DNA of 64,000 bases from Paludibacter sp. (GCA_028692715.1 JAQUWU010000020.1:20111-84110); one strand, 5' to 3'. Shown: positions 18,041-26,945, numbered from the stretch's first letter. Program-made: numbers and translations. The notes: generated from the sequence alone by a model not told the origin.

Positions 18041-18048
18041 CAAATGTA
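18041..18048 (-). promoter_or_regulatory. -7 element TACATTTG for dnaN
   Basis: Minus-strand TACATTTG fits TAnnTTTG, about 41 bp upstream of the dnaN start. No well-spaced -33 TTTG was seen. Confidence 0.5.
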
Positions 18049-18178
18049 ATGAATATTTTAAAGAATAGAAAATTCTTTCAAAGTTTTTCTTTAAAATGCA
18101 ATTGGAGCTTTGAATTTAATATCATTTCTGTTTTTTCTTTAAAATATTTTGAAAAAAATGATGCAGGAATGAAAATAT

Positions 18179-18196
18179 GTTCGTAATTTTGCGAAC
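18179..18196 (+). promoter_or_regulatory. arsR promoter with overlapping dyad operator
   Basis: The -7 element TAATTTTG (18184-18191) sits inside the dyad GTTCG-N8-CGAAC (18179-18196), which is followed by a further CGAAC. A repressor bound there would cover the promoter. This fits ArsR-family autoregulation. Confidence 0.65.
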
Positions 18197-18221
18197 AACG
18201 AACAATTGATAAAAGTTGACA

Positions 18222-18575
18222 ATGGGAAACGATAAAAATAAAAATTATACAATTGACAATGAACAGCTTGCGCGATTCGCTAAAGCGATGGGACATCCTG
18301 CTCGAATAACTATTTTGCAGTTTTTGGCTTCGATGGATAGTTGCTATTTTGGAGATATTCATAATGAACTGCCTATAGCTAAGGCAACTGTCTCGCAACA
18401 TTTGAAAGAATTAAAAGATGCCGGACTTATTCAGGGTGAAATAGAAACGCCAAAAGTAAGGTATTGTATCAATAAGGAAAATTGGGAAAAAGCTCAGGTG
18501 TATTTTGAAACATTTTTTTCGGTAAAAATAGAAAAGAATAGTTGTTGTAGCACTCCTAACCCTACCCAAAGTTAG
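18222..18575 (+). CDS. arsR: ArsR-family winged-helix repressor
   Basis: 117 aa from the ATG at 18222 (a TTG two codons earlier is less likely). Winged helix-turn-helix: ARFAKAMGHPARITILQFLA, then the recognition helix ELPIAKATVSQHLKELKDAGLI and the wing EIETPKVRYCIN. Cysteines at SCYFGD, RYCIN and the C-terminal SCC pair are candidate metalloid ligands. The last residues (NPTQS) and the stop are encoded by a palindromic genomic repeat, so the tail may be repeat-derived. It probably controls the arsE/F/G-permease genes downstream, from which a MITE separates it. Confidence 0.9.
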   Translation: MGNDKNKNYTIDNEQLARFAKAMGHPARITILQFLASMDSCYFGDIHNELPIAKATVSQHLKELKDAGLIQGEIETPKVRYCINKENWEKAQVYFETFFSVKIEKNSCCSTPNPTQS

Positions 18576-18877
18576 GTAAACCCTAAAAGGGACTAAAATG
18601 CAACATTAACGTATAAGTAAATAAGTGTGACTACTCAGCACTTCAAGAAGAACTTCATTTGACGTTTTTAGGAAAATTGCAGAGTAAAAAAAATGTAATT
18701 TTCACAAAAATACAGCCAAATTAAAGCGCATAAATGATGAATGTCGCTCTAGAACTCCCCCTTTAGGTGTTTACCTCCTGACGTAGGAGGGAGGGGTTGG
18801 GGGGCTGAGTAATTACAAATTAAAAACAACTTCACCTCCCCTTTAGGGTTGGGGTCATTAATAAAACACTAAAAATT
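18553..18877. repeat. Repeat-filled interval between arsR and the arsE-like gene
   Basis: CCTAACCC...GTTAGG palindrome at the arsR end, then ACCCTAAAAGGGAC (about 18582-18595), the MITE at 18627-18816, and CCTCCCCTTTAGGGTTGGGG (about 18836-18855). Almost the whole interval is repeat sequence. No promoter for arsE is obvious. Confidence 0.75.
18627..18816 (+). mobile_element. MITE-like element, copy 1
   Basis: 190 bp bounded by imperfect terminal inverted repeats GTGACTACTCAGC and GCTGAGTAATTAC. A second copy at 38369-38557 differs by about seven small changes. It has no coding capacity. Its interior holds a CCTCC-TGACGTA-GGAGG dyad and a G-rich GGGTTGGGGGGCTGAG end. No clear target-site duplication is seen. 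Confidence 0.75.
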
Positions 18878-19108
18878 ATGAACATTCAAGTTTTAGGAAC
18901 AGGCTGTCCTAAGTGCAAAGCACTTGAAAATGCCACACGTGAAGCAATTGCAAAAAATGGGTTCGACGCCACAATTACTAAAGTGGAAGATATCACTGAA
19001 ATCATGAAGCTAACCATGACAACCCCGGCTTTGGTGGTCGACGGAAAAGTTGTTTCAAAAGGAAGAGTTCCGTCACAAGATGAATTAAAACAATTACTTA
19101 GCAAATAA
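18878..19108 (+). CDS. Small thioredoxin-fold protein, ArsE-like
   Basis: 76 aa, cytoplasmic, of the MTH895/TM0996 glutaredoxin-like family. It begins MNIQVLGTGCPKCKALE with a CPKC redox pair at 10-13, has the cis-proline strand TTPALVVDGKVVSKGRVPS, and ends in a short helix. In known arsEFG operons a protein of this type accompanies ArsF and ArsG, so the name follows from context as well as sequence. It is the first gene of a tight cluster (5 bp to the next). Confidence 0.8.
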   Translation: MNIQVLGTGCPKCKALENATREAIAKNGFDATITKVEDITEIMKLTMTTPALVVDGKVVSKGRVPSQDELKQLLSK

Positions 19109-19113
19109 ATATT

Positions 19114-19494
19114 ATGAAGAAAACTATATCGTTAATTGTATTACTTATTTCAATTTTATCGTTGCAGGCAGCCACAAAAGTGGAAGTGTATTATTTTCAT
19201 TACATACATCGTTGTGTAACTTGTCAGGCAGTAGAGACTGAATCGCAGAAAATTATTTCAACGCTTTATGCAAAAGAAATAAAAGAGGGAAAGATCCAAT
19301 TTATTGCTGTAAACCTTGATGAAAAAAATAGTAAGAATTTGGCAGATAAATGCAAAGTGGAAGGTCAGGCATTACTGGTAATCAGTGGCAATAAAAGAAT
19401 TGATTTGACTGACAAAGGGTTTATGTATGCAAGATCAAACCCGGATAAGTTAAAGGCTGAATTAAAAAAGACAATTGATCCGTTATTGAACTAA
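19114..19494 (+). CDS. Secreted thioredoxin-like protein, ArsF family
   Basis: 126 aa with an N-terminal signal peptide (ISLIVLLISILSLQA). The mature part starts TKVEVYYFHYIHRCVTCQAVE with a CVTC pair. It resembles the family annotated as ArsF, linked to nitroaromatic arsenical metabolism; I recall this from the Shewanella arsEFG work. It acts outside the cytoplasmic membrane, presumably taking electrons from or giving them to the neighbouring CcdA-like membrane protein. Confidence 0.78.
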   Translation: MKKTISLIVLLISILSLQAATKVEVYYFHYIHRCVTCQAVETESQKIISTLYAKEIKEGKIQFIAVNLDEKNSKNLADKCKVEGQALLVISGNKRIDLTDKGFMYARSNPDKLKAELKKTIDPLLN

Positions 19495-19510
19495 TTTTCA
19501 AATAAAATTC

Positions 19511-20209
19511 ATGGAAATTCTTCAAAGTATTCTCGAAAATTCGCAATACGCTTTTGTTACTGCTTTTGTACTTGGACTAATGACTGCCATTAGTCCTTGT
19601 CCGTTGGCAACCAATATTTCGGCGATAGGCTTTATTAGTCGAAATATTGAAAATAGAAAAGCTGTTTTCTACAAGGGCTTAGTTTATACTTTAGGACGTG
19701 CGTTGAGTTATACAGGTCTGGCACTTATTATCTATTTTGGTGCGAGCAAAATGGATGTTTCCCGTTTGTTTCAGGGTTGGGGCGAAAAGATACTGGGACC
19801 CGTTTTGATTTTAATTGGTTTATTTATGCTCGATGTTATTAAACTTAAATTTCCCGGTTTTTCGCAGCTTTCGGAAGCATTAGGAGAGAAAAGCAAAGGA
19901 AGTTATTGGGCTACGTTATTACTCGGAATGCTTTTTGCTATGGCATTTTGTCCTTATAGCGGCGTATTATATTTTGTTATGCTTATTCCTATGACGGTGG
20001 CTAGTGCAAGTGGACTTTATCTCCCATTTGTTTTTGCTATTGCAACCGGAATTCCGGTAATTTTATTTGCATGGCTTTTAGCCTTTGCAGTGGGGAATGT
20101 GGGAAATTTTTACAATCGGATTAAAGTATTCGAACTGTGGTTTCGTCGTATTGTTTCTGTACTTTTTATTCTAATAGGAATATACTATATTCTATTAACG
20201 TTGATTTGA
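19511..20209 (+). CDS. CcdA/DsbD-type membrane protein, ArsG family
   Basis: 232 aa with about six transmembrane helices. It begins with a helix followed by GLMTAISPCPLATNISAIGFI, and the second half repeats the theme with FAMAFCPYSGVLYFVMLIP. The paired SPCPLA and FCPYSG cysteine-proline motifs are the hallmark of CcdA/DsbD proteins that move thiol electrons across the membrane. In arsEFG operons this protein is described as an efflux permease for trivalent aromatic arsenicals. It lies 16 bp after arsF-like and 70 bp before the permease gene. Confidence 0.8.
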   Translation: MEILQSILENSQYAFVTAFVLGLMTAISPCPLATNISAIGFISRNIENRKAVFYKGLVYTLGRALSYTGLALIIYFGASKMDVSRLFQGWGEKILGPVLILIGLFMLDVIKLKFPGFSQLSEALGEKSKGSYWATLLLGMLFAMAFCPYSGVLYFVMLIPMTVASASGLYLPFVFAIATGIPVILFAWLLAFAVGNVGNFYNRIKVFELWFRRIVSVLFILIGIYYILLTLI

Positions 20210-20230
20210 AAATTTGAAGCTGCTTAAAAT

Positions 20231-20273
20231 CCCCACACCCACACATTATCATATCATCACATCATTTAATCAT
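20231..20273. repeat. Short ATCACATC-type repeat stretch
   Basis: CACATTATCATATCATCACATC-like words just before the permease start, the same words as in the arrays near 3.2 kb and 36.5 kb. Confidence 0.6.
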
Positions 20274-20279
20274 TTTCTA

Positions 20280-21311
20280 ATGAATTTCAAATTTTTTAAA
20301 TCAAAAAATATCCAAATCATTTTGGTTTTATTGCCAGTCTGGTTTATTTTATATCATTATTTACAGCCTCTTACCGATTGGATTATTGACAATTTATTGG
20401 GGTTAGAAAAAGGGGCACATTTAGCAGAGGCTTTGCGTTTTTTTCTTTTTGAATTTCCCAAAGTTCTTATGTTACTTACGCTGATTATTTTTGTTGTAGG
20501 GATAATACGTACTTTTTTTACTGCCGAACGAACAAGAAAAGCACTTGAGGGAAAGAAAACATTTACAGGAAATATAATGGCAGCAGGACTGGGAATCGTT
20601 ACTCCTTTTTGTTCTTGTTCCGCAATTCCATTGTTTTTAGGTTTTGTGGAATCCGGAATTCCATTAGGCGTTACTTTTTCGTTCCTCATTGCGGCTCCTA
20701 TGATTAATGAAGTGGCGATAATACTTCTTTATGGTTTGTTTGGTTGGAAAGTGGCATTGATTTATATAGTGACAGGATTGGTAATTGCCATTCTTGCCGG
20801 TTGGATTATCGGAAAACTAAAACTCGAAAAATGGGTTGAATCCTGGGTGTACGAAATGCAATCGGGAGAGGTTGATGTTGAAGAAGAAAAAATTACTTTT
20901 TCCACCAGAATAAATATGGGTTTCGAGGCGGTGAAAGAAATTGTTGGAAAAGTTTGGTTGTATGTCGCATTGGGAATTTTTGTTGGAGCCGCAGCTCATG
21001 GTTATGTCCCTGAAGAGTTTATGGCATCGCTAATGGGTAAATCGGCATGGTATTCGGTTCCACTTTCCATATTGATTGGTATCCCGCTTTATTCCAATGC
21101 AGCAGGCATTGTACCCATTGTTTCCGTTTTGATTGAAAAAGGCGCATCGCTTGGAACAGCTTTAGCTTTTATGATGTCGGTTATTGGACTTTCACTCCCC
21201 GAAATGGTTATTCTTCGTAAAGTTTTAAAAATGCCATTAATCCTTACATTTATAGCTATAGTTGGTGGCGGAATTATGATCGTTGGATTTCTGTTTAATT
21301 TTATTTTTTAA
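20280..21311 (+). CDS. ArsP/DUF318-type permease
   Basis: 343 aa from the ATG at 20280. The in-frame ATG at 20214 would translate the simple repeat and is rejected. About eight TM helices. Signature GIVTPFCSCSAIPLFLGF with the Cys-rich loop is diagnostic of the ArsP_1 family, whose characterised members export trivalent organoarsenicals. The second half repeats it as GIPLYSNAAGIVPIVSVL. With arsR and arsE/F/G-like genes upstream, the cluster looks like an organoarsenical or thiol-reactive metalloid defence. Metal specificity is inferred. Confidence 0.85.
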   Translation: MNFKFFKSKNIQIILVLLPVWFILYHYLQPLTDWIIDNLLGLEKGAHLAEALRFFLFEFPKVLMLLTLIIFVVGIIRTFFTAERTRKALEGKKTFTGNIMAAGLGIVTPFCSCSAIPLFLGFVESGIPLGVTFSFLIAAPMINEVAIILLYGLFGWKVALIYIVTGLVIAILAGWIIGKLKLEKWVESWVYEMQSGEVDVEEEKITFSTRINMGFEAVKEIVGKVWLYVALGIFVGAAAHGYVPEEFMASLMGKSAWYSVPLSILIGIPLYSNAAGIVPIVSVLIEKGASLGTALAFMMSVIGLSLPEMVILRKVLKMPLILTFIAIVGGGIMIVGFLFNFIF

Positions 21312-21670
21312 AAGTCTGTCTCAACACTAAAGAGGAACGCAAATTACACGGACCAACGGTCAACGGTCAGTAATCACCGGGAGATAATAATCACAAATTT
21401 ACATAAATAATAAATATTTGAGATTGTGCTATTTACATAGTTTTTTGTTGAAAATGCTGAGAATATTTGCGTGATTTGTGTCCAAAATAATTCAATTAAA
21501 ACATCCACATGTATTTTTTGTATTTCTCAGAAAATTCATTTTAAAAGATAAGTCTGGATTTAATGACTAATATGGAATAAATTTATGGTTTTTTCGGCTA
21601 ATATCATATTAATTAAATTGTCCTCATTTCCTGTACTTTAAATATGAAGTAGTTATTGAATTATTTTCAC
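21312..21670. other. Intergenic region upstream of typA with repeat words
   Basis: Contains ACGCAAATTACACGGAC (about 21337-21353), a doubled CAACGGT, and TTTGCGTGATTTGTGTCC (21466-21483). These words are typical of dispersed intergenic sequence in this genome (compare 57.4 kb). No gene seen. Confidence 0.5.
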
Positions 21671-21678
21671 TAACTTTG
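21671..21678 (+). promoter_or_regulatory. -7 element TAACTTTG for typA
   Basis: TAACTTTG about 28 bp before the ATG at 21706. It also rules out the in-frame upstream start at 21676, which would lie inside the element. Confidence 0.65.
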
Positions 21679-21705
21679 CACCCTCAAAAAAAAAGATTGT
21701 GTTAC

Positions 21706-23505
21706 ATGCAGAAAATTAGAAACATTGCTATTATTGCCCACGTTGACCACGGTAAAACTACGCTGGTTGACAAGATGTTATTGGCCGGACATTTGTTCCG
21801 CGATAACGAGAAGGCCGGTGAGTTAATTATGGATAATAATGACCTCGAACGTGAAAGAGGCATCACTATATTAGCTAAAAACGTATCCATTGATTATCTT
21901 GGATATAAAATTAATATTATTGACACTCCGGGACACTCCGATTTTGGAGGTGAAGTTGAACGTGTATTGAACATGGCCGATGGAGTCCTTTTATTGGTTG
22001 ATGCCTTTGAGGGACCAATGCCACAAACACGTTTTGTACTTCAAAAAGCCTTACAAATTGGATTAAAACCAATTGTTGTTATTAATAAAGTTGATAAACC
22101 AAATTGTCGTCCTGACGTTGTTCACGAAGCGGTATTCGATTTAATGTGCAATTTGGATGCTACTGAAGAGCAGTTGGATTTCCACACCATTTATGGTTCG
22201 GCTAAAAACAACTGGATGTCTGAAGATTGGAAAAATCAAACTGACAATATTATTCCTCTTTTGGACGCTATAATAGAACATATACCAGAACCTATCTGTC
22301 TTGAAGGTACACCACAAATGTTGATTACTTCACTCGATTATTCATCTTATGTTGGTCGTATTGCAGTAGGGAGAGTGCATCGTGGAACATTGAAAGAAGG
22401 TATGGATGTAAATCTTGTGAAACGCGATGGAAAAGCCATTAAATGTCGTATCAAGGAACTTCATACATTTACTGGCTTGGGACGTACCCGTGCAACCGAA
22501 GTGAAATCAGGTGATATTTGCGCATTAGTTGGCATCGACGGTTTTGAAATCGGCGATTCAGTTTGCGATTTACAAAATCCGGAACCATTAGTTCCAATTG
22601 CGATTGATGAACCAACGATGAGCATGGTATTTACGATAAATACCTCTCCATTTTTTGGAAAAGAAGGCAAATATGTAACTTCACGTCACATTCACGACCG
22701 ATTGATAAAAGAGTTGGATAAGAATTTGGCTTTGCGTGTTGAAAAAAATGTAGATTCGGATATCTGGCATGTCTTTGGACGTGGGGTACTTCACTTATCA
22801 GTATTAATTGAAACCATGCGCCGTGAAGGTTATGAACTACAAGTTGGTCAGCCTCAGGTAATTTTTAAAGAAATTAATGGTGTTAGATGTGAGCCAATTG
22901 AGCAACTGAGTATCAATCTCCCGGAATCTTGTTCAGGTAAGATCATCGAAATGGTGGCAATGCGCAAAGGCGAAATGCTAACTATGGAGATTTTGAACGA
23001 CCGCATTCAATTGGAATTTTTGATTCCATCACGCGGAATAATCGGTTTAAGAAATAATGTTTTGACTTCATCAGCAGGTGAAGCAATCATGTCACACCGC
23101 TTTTTGGAATATCAACCTTACAAAGGACATATCGAAAAAAGAAGTAATGGCTCGATTATTGCAATGGAAGGTGGAAATGCTTTTGCATACTCTTTGGATA
23201 AATTACAGGATAGAGGAAGATTCTTTATTTTCCCTCAAACTGAAATCTATTCAGGACAGGTTGTAGGTGAAAGTGCTAAAGAGGGTGACATCGTTGTAAA
23301 CGTGACTAAGCCTAAAAAACTCACCAACATGCGTTCATCAGGAGCTGATGATAAAGCAAAATTAACCCCGCCGGTTATTTTTAGTTTGGAAGAAGCATTG
23401 GAATATATCAAAGAAGACGAGTATGTGGAAATTACTCCGCTAAGTATCCGACTTCGGAAAATATATCTTGATGAAAATGAACGGAAACGTATGTCGAAAA
23501 AGTAA
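21706..23505 (+). CDS. typA: Translational GTPase TypA/BipA
   Basis: Ribosome-binding GTPase related to EF-G, 599 aa. G1 [10 protein letters not shown] (11-20), switch region ERERGITI, G3 [10 protein letters not shown] (73-82), G4 NKVDKP. Domain II, EF-G-like domains and the BipA-specific C-terminal domain follow ([32 protein letters not shown]). Length is normal. Its promoter places transcription initiation just upstream, giving a short leader of about 20 nt. Confidence 0.97.
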   Translation: MQKIRNIAIIAHVDHGKTTLVDKMLLAGHLFRDNEKAGELIMDNNDLERERGITILAKNVSIDYLGYKINIIDTPGHSDFGGEVERVLNMADGVLLLVDAFEGPMPQTRFVLQKALQIGLKPIVVINKVDKPNCRPDVVHEAVFDLMCNLDATEEQLDFHTIYGSAKNNWMSEDWKNQTDNIIPLLDAIIEHIPEPICLEGTPQMLITSLDYSSYVGRIAVGRVHRGTLKEGMDVNLVKRDGKAIKCRIKELHTFTGLGRTRATEVKSGDICALVGIDGFEIGDSVCDLQNPEPLVPIAIDEPTMSMVFTINTSPFFGKEGKYVTSRHIHDRLIKELDKNLALRVEKNVDSDIWHVFGRGVLHLSVLIETMRREGYELQVGQPQVIFKEINGVRCEPIEQLSINLPESCSGKIIEMVAMRKGEMLTMEILNDRIQLEFLIPSRGIIGLRNNVLTSSAGEAIMSHRFLEYQPYKGHIEKRSNGSIIAMEGGNAFAYSLDKLQDRGRFFIFPQTEIYSGQVVGESAKEGDIVVNVTKPKKLTNMRSSGADDKAKLTPPVIFSLEEALEYIKEDEYVEITPLSIRLRKIYLDENERKRMSKK

Positions 23506-23604
23506 TTTTAAGTAGATAGATTTTAGCGTTGATAATTTTATATCACACAATAATAAATGAAACCTGCGTTAATATAACAAATCTTCAATTTCATTTTTTT
23601 TATT

Positions 23605-24243
23605 ATGAGACTTAAATTATTTTTAATATTGTTTTTAATTGGATGTACTATCTCCGGTTATGCACAGTTAGGAATAAAAGCCGGAGTGAATATGGCTAAT
23701 GAAACTAAAACGTTCAGCCAACAAGACATTTCCGATGCATTTAGTTCGAAAAATCTTACCGGATATCAAATTGGTTTGATTTATCAGGCTATGCCAAATA
23801 AATCGGGGTTGGGTTGTGAATTTGGAGCAATATTGTCGCAAAAAGGAAGTTCATTTTCCGACTCAACAGATATTGAAGACGTTATTAAACAAGGTTATAC
23901 CGAAATAAATTATGTTGAAGTTCCCTTTAATATACGGTATAGATTAACACTGGGAATAATTGGTGTATATGGTATTGCCGGTATTTATGGGGGTTATGCT
24001 CTTAGTGCAAATACTGTTGATGAAATAACCAATGTGGTACATGGGACAAATTTTAATACTTTCGCCGAACATGTTGATTATGGATACAATTTGGGCGCAG
24101 GGTTAGAATTGTTTAGTAAGATTCAATTAGGCGCCTCTTGGAGTCAGGGCTTGCGAAACACGGCTTATACTAATACTGTAATACCAACTCCAACGCATGC
24201 CACCAACAAAGTGTTTTCAATAAATATGGTTTATTTGTTTTAG
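23605..24243 (+). CDS. PorT-like outer membrane beta-barrel protein
   Basis: 212 aa with a signal peptide (LFLILFLIGCTISGYAQ). The mature N-terminus LGIKAGVNMANETK is the typical first strand of the Bacteroidota outer membrane barrel domain. The rest is amphipathic strands ending KVFSINMVYLF with a C-terminal Phe, as expected for a barrel recognised by BamA. No specific substrate can be inferred. It follows typA by 99 bp and has a terminator hairpin after it. It resembles the frameshifted barrel gene at 48.5-49.2 kb in overall design. Confidence 0.8.
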   Translation: MRLKLFLILFLIGCTISGYAQLGIKAGVNMANETKTFSQQDISDAFSSKNLTGYQIGLIYQAMPNKSGLGCEFGAILSQKGSSFSDSTDIEDVIKQGYTEINYVEVPFNIRYRLTLGIIGVYGIAGIYGGYALSANTVDEITNVVHGTNFNTFAEHVDYGYNLGAGLELFSKIQLGASWSQGLRNTAYTNTVIPTPTHATNKVFSINMVYLF

Positions 24244-24263
24244 ATATTTAGCTACAAGATACG

Positions 24264-24305
24264 GAAGGGAAGAAAATATACAACATTTTCTTCTCTTCTT
24301 TTTTA
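24264..24305 (+). terminator. Terminator of the barrel gene
   Basis: A 14-bp stem (24264-24277 with 24285-24298, one G-U pair) followed by TTTTTTT. Confidence 0.8.
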
Positions 24306-24502
24306 GAAGTAATAGGAATTATATAATAGTGTAAAAAATTAACCCATTTTTCTGAATGTAGAGCAAGGATGCTATGATGCAAAGAAAATATATACTTTGC
24401 ATCTTTGTTTTTTTTAGCATACCTAATTAGTATTAAATTTCAAAATTCAATTGATTTCTGTTATTTTTGAAATATAAATGAAATTTCTATATCTTTTTTT
24501 TG

Positions 24503-24510
24503 TACCTTTG
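24503..24510 (+). promoter_or_regulatory. -7 element TACCTTTG for tig
   Basis: TACCTTTGCAG after a T-rich run, about 53 bp upstream of the trigger factor start. The other 200-odd bases of this intergenic stretch show nothing. Confidence 0.65.
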
Positions 24511-24562
24511 CAGCCCATTACGAAAAAAGATAAATAGCAGAAAATTACAACATTAATAGATT

Positions 24563-25918
24563 ATGAATATCGTCAAAAAAGACCTCGATCAAAACAATGC
24601 CATTGTAACATTAAGCATTGTAAAAGCTGATTACGCTGAGAAAGTGGAAAAAACCTTACGCGATTATCGCAAAAAAGCAAACATTCCAGGTTTCAGACCG
24701 GGTATGGTTCCTGCTGGGTTAGTAAAAAAAATGTATGGTAAAGCTATGTTGGCTGAAGAAATCAATAAATTGGTTTCAGACAATTTGTACAAATACATTC
24801 AGGACAATAAACTGAATATATTAGGCGAACCACTTCCCAACGAAACTGAACAAAAACCAATAGATTTTGATAATCAGGAAGATTTCGAGTTTGTTTTTGA
24901 TTTAGGAATTGCTCCGGAATTTGAAGTAAGTTTGAGCAAAAAAGACAAAGTAAAATTTTACGAAATTACCGTTAGTGATGAAATGATTGATAATCAAGTG
25001 AAATCGTATACGGGTCGTTACGGAAAATACATACAAGAAGAGGTAGTTGAAGAAAAAGATATGTTGAAGGGTGAATTGCTCGAAATGGCAAATGGCAAAG
25101 TAAACGAATCGGGGATTAAAGTCCAGGATGCGACTCTTACTGCTTCATACATGAAGGATGATGCACAAAAAGCTCTTTTTATTGGCGCTAAAAAAGGTGA
25201 TATTATTACTTTCAATCCTGCCACTGCTTTTGTTGACGAAACAGAAATCAGTTCAATGCTTAAAATCTCAAAAGATGAAGCAAAAACAATAGTATCAGAC
25301 TTCCAATTGAAAATTGACAGCATTACACGTTATCACGAATCAGAAATCAATCAGGACTTGTTTGATAAAGTTTATGGCGAAGGAGTTGTTACAAGCGAAG
25401 AAGATTTCCGTGCTAAAATAAAAGAAAATATTAAAGAAAATCTGGTATCTGATACGGATTACAAATTTGGTGTTGATGCGCAGGAAATGTTAGTAGCGAA
25501 ATTTGATGATATCGTTTTCCCGGACACTTTCTTGAAACGTTGGGTGTTGGCTTCAAACGAAAATTTAACTCCAGAGGCATTAGAAGAAGATTATCCTAAA
25601 ATGATTGCTGATTTAAAATGGCAATTAATTAAAGATAAATTGGCTAAGTCAAACGAGATTAAAGTTGAAGCTGCTGATGTTGAAGATTTTGCTAAAAAAA
25701 TGGCAAAAGCACAGTTTGCTCAGTATGGTATGATTGGTATGGATGATGAAATCATTGCCAATTATGCAAAAGATATGCTGAAAAAAGAAGAAACAGTAAA
25801 AAATATTGCAGAAAGAGTAGCTGAACAAAAGATATTTGCTGCAGTAAAAGAAGCAGTGAAACTGGACTCAAAAGAAATTTCAATCGAAGATTTCAATAAA
25901 ATGTTTGAAGGAAAATAA
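24563..25918 (+). CDS. tig: Trigger factor
   Basis: Ribosome-associated chaperone, 451 aa. The N-terminal ribosome-binding domain contains the signature NIPGFRPGMVPAGLVKKMYG, a variant of the G-F-R-x-G-x-x-P motif. The central region is where the FKBP-type isomerase domain normally sits. Here it reads SYMKDDAQKALFIGAKKGDIITFNPATAF and lacks the familiar FKBP active-site pattern, so isomerase activity is doubtful. The C-terminal helical arms are Lys/Glu-rich. Upstream of clpP-clpX, the classical tig-clpP-clpX order. Confidence 0.93.
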   Translation: MNIVKKDLDQNNAIVTLSIVKADYAEKVEKTLRDYRKKANIPGFRPGMVPAGLVKKMYGKAMLAEEINKLVSDNLYKYIQDNKLNILGEPLPNETEQKPIDFDNQEDFEFVFDLGIAPEFEVSLSKKDKVKFYEITVSDEMIDNQVKSYTGRYGKYIQEEVVEEKDMLKGELLEMANGKVNESGIKVQDATLTASYMKDDAQKALFIGAKKGDIITFNPATAFVDETEISSMLKISKDEAKTIVSDFQLKIDSITRYHESEINQDLFDKVYGEGVVTSEEDFRAKIKENIKENLVSDTDYKFGVDAQEMLVAKFDDIVFPDTFLKRWVLASNENLTPEALEEDYPKMIADLKWQLIKDKLAKSNEIKVEAADVEDFAKKMAKAQFAQYGMIGMDDEIIANYAKDMLKKEETVKNIAERVAEQKIFAAVKEAVKLDSKEISIEDFNKMFEGK

Positions 25919-26005
25919 TTTTTTCTTTCTCTCTATTTATAGATAAAAGATTCCGAATTTTCGGAAAATGGCTTTTAACTGCTAAAAATTAAAACAAAAT
26001 ATCCG

Positions 26006-26013
26006 TATCTTTG
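26006..26013 (+). promoter_or_regulatory. -7 element TATCTTTG for clpP
   Basis: TATCTTTG lies about 150 bp upstream of the clpP start, implying a long 5' leader. The space between shows no strong hairpin. Confidence 0.55.
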
Positions 26014-26165
26014 TTTTTTTTTAGAAATGGTTAAAAGCTTTTTTCTATTATAAAAGGTAGATTGACTATTTGTCAGGTAATTATTAAGGACTGATTTTTG
26101 AACGGAATCAGAAATTAATATATAATCTGACATGTAATTTTATAAACTTTCAAATTTTTAAGAAT

Positions 26166-26843
26166 ATGAACAACAATGATTTTCGCAATTACGCCACTAA
26201 GCATCTCGGAATGAACGGATTGTCACTCGATAAATATGCCGACATAACTAGTAATTATATTTCTCCTTCGATTTTGGAAGAACGACAGTTAAACGTAACT
26301 CAAATGGATGTTTTTTCACGTTTAATGATGGATCGTATTATTTTTCTGGGAACTCAGGTTGATGATTATACAGCCAATGTGATTCAGGCTCAATTACTTT
26401 ATCTTGATTCGTCTGATCCCGGAAAAGATATTTCTATTTATTTAAATACTCCTGGAGGTTCGGTTTATGCCGGATTAGGAATTTATGATACCATGCAGTT
26501 TATCAGTTCTGATGTTGCAACAATTTGCACCGGAATGGCGGCTTCAATGGGAGCTGTATTATTGGTAGCCGGAGCTGATGGCAAACGTTCAGCGTTGAAA
26601 CATTCACGTGTAATGATTCATCAACCGATGGGTGGAGCACAAGGTCAGGCTTCTGATATTGAAATTACTGCCCGTGAAATTCAAAAACTCAAAAAAGAAT
26701 TATACACTATCATTGCAGACCATTCTAAAAATCCATTTGAGAGGATAGAAAAAGATTCTGACCGCGATTATTGGATGACTTCGCAGGAAGCATTGGATTA
26801 TGGCATGATTGACAAAGTGTTGTTCAACGAGAAAAACAAATAA
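26166..26843 (+). CDS. clpP: ATP-dependent Clp protease proteolytic subunit
   Basis: Serine protease tetradecamer, 225 aa. Catalytic Ser127 in GMAASMGAVLLVAG, His152 in VMIHQPMGGAQGQASD, and the Asp in the KDSDRDYWM segment. NTPGGSVYAGLGIYDTM forms the oxyanion-hole strand. The N-terminal 30 residues before SPSILEERQL are longer than in E. coli and are probably a propeptide. Upstream of clpX, its unfoldase partner. Confidence 0.97.
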   Translation: MNNNDFRNYATKHLGMNGLSLDKYADITSNYISPSILEERQLNVTQMDVFSRLMMDRIIFLGTQVDDYTANVIQAQLLYLDSSDPGKDISIYLNTPGGSVYAGLGIYDTMQFISSDVATICTGMAASMGAVLLVAGADGKRSALKHSRVMIHQPMGGAQGQASDIEITAREIQKLKKELYTIIADHSKNPFERIEKDSDRDYWMTSQEALDYGMIDKVLFNEKNK

Positions 26844-26911
26844 AAGTCTTTTAATCCTTCGATGGATGACTTAAAAATACACAATTAAAACAAATAATAC
26901 AAACTAACTTT

Positions 26912-26944
26912 CTACTTTTCCCCTTGGGGGATTGGGGGGCTAAA
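26912..26944 (+). repeat. CCCCTTGGGGGATTGGGGGG repeat abutting the clpX start
   Basis: A member of the dispersed palindromic family ends one base before the clpX ATG (26946). Its G-run (about 26933-26939) occupies the position of a ribosome binding site. Confidence 0.65.
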
Positions 26945-26945
26945 T

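Noticed and set aside
18078-18401. 107-codon minus-strand frame opposite arsR
   Set aside because: Antisense to a convincing ArsR gene and its operator; composition fits a shadow frame.
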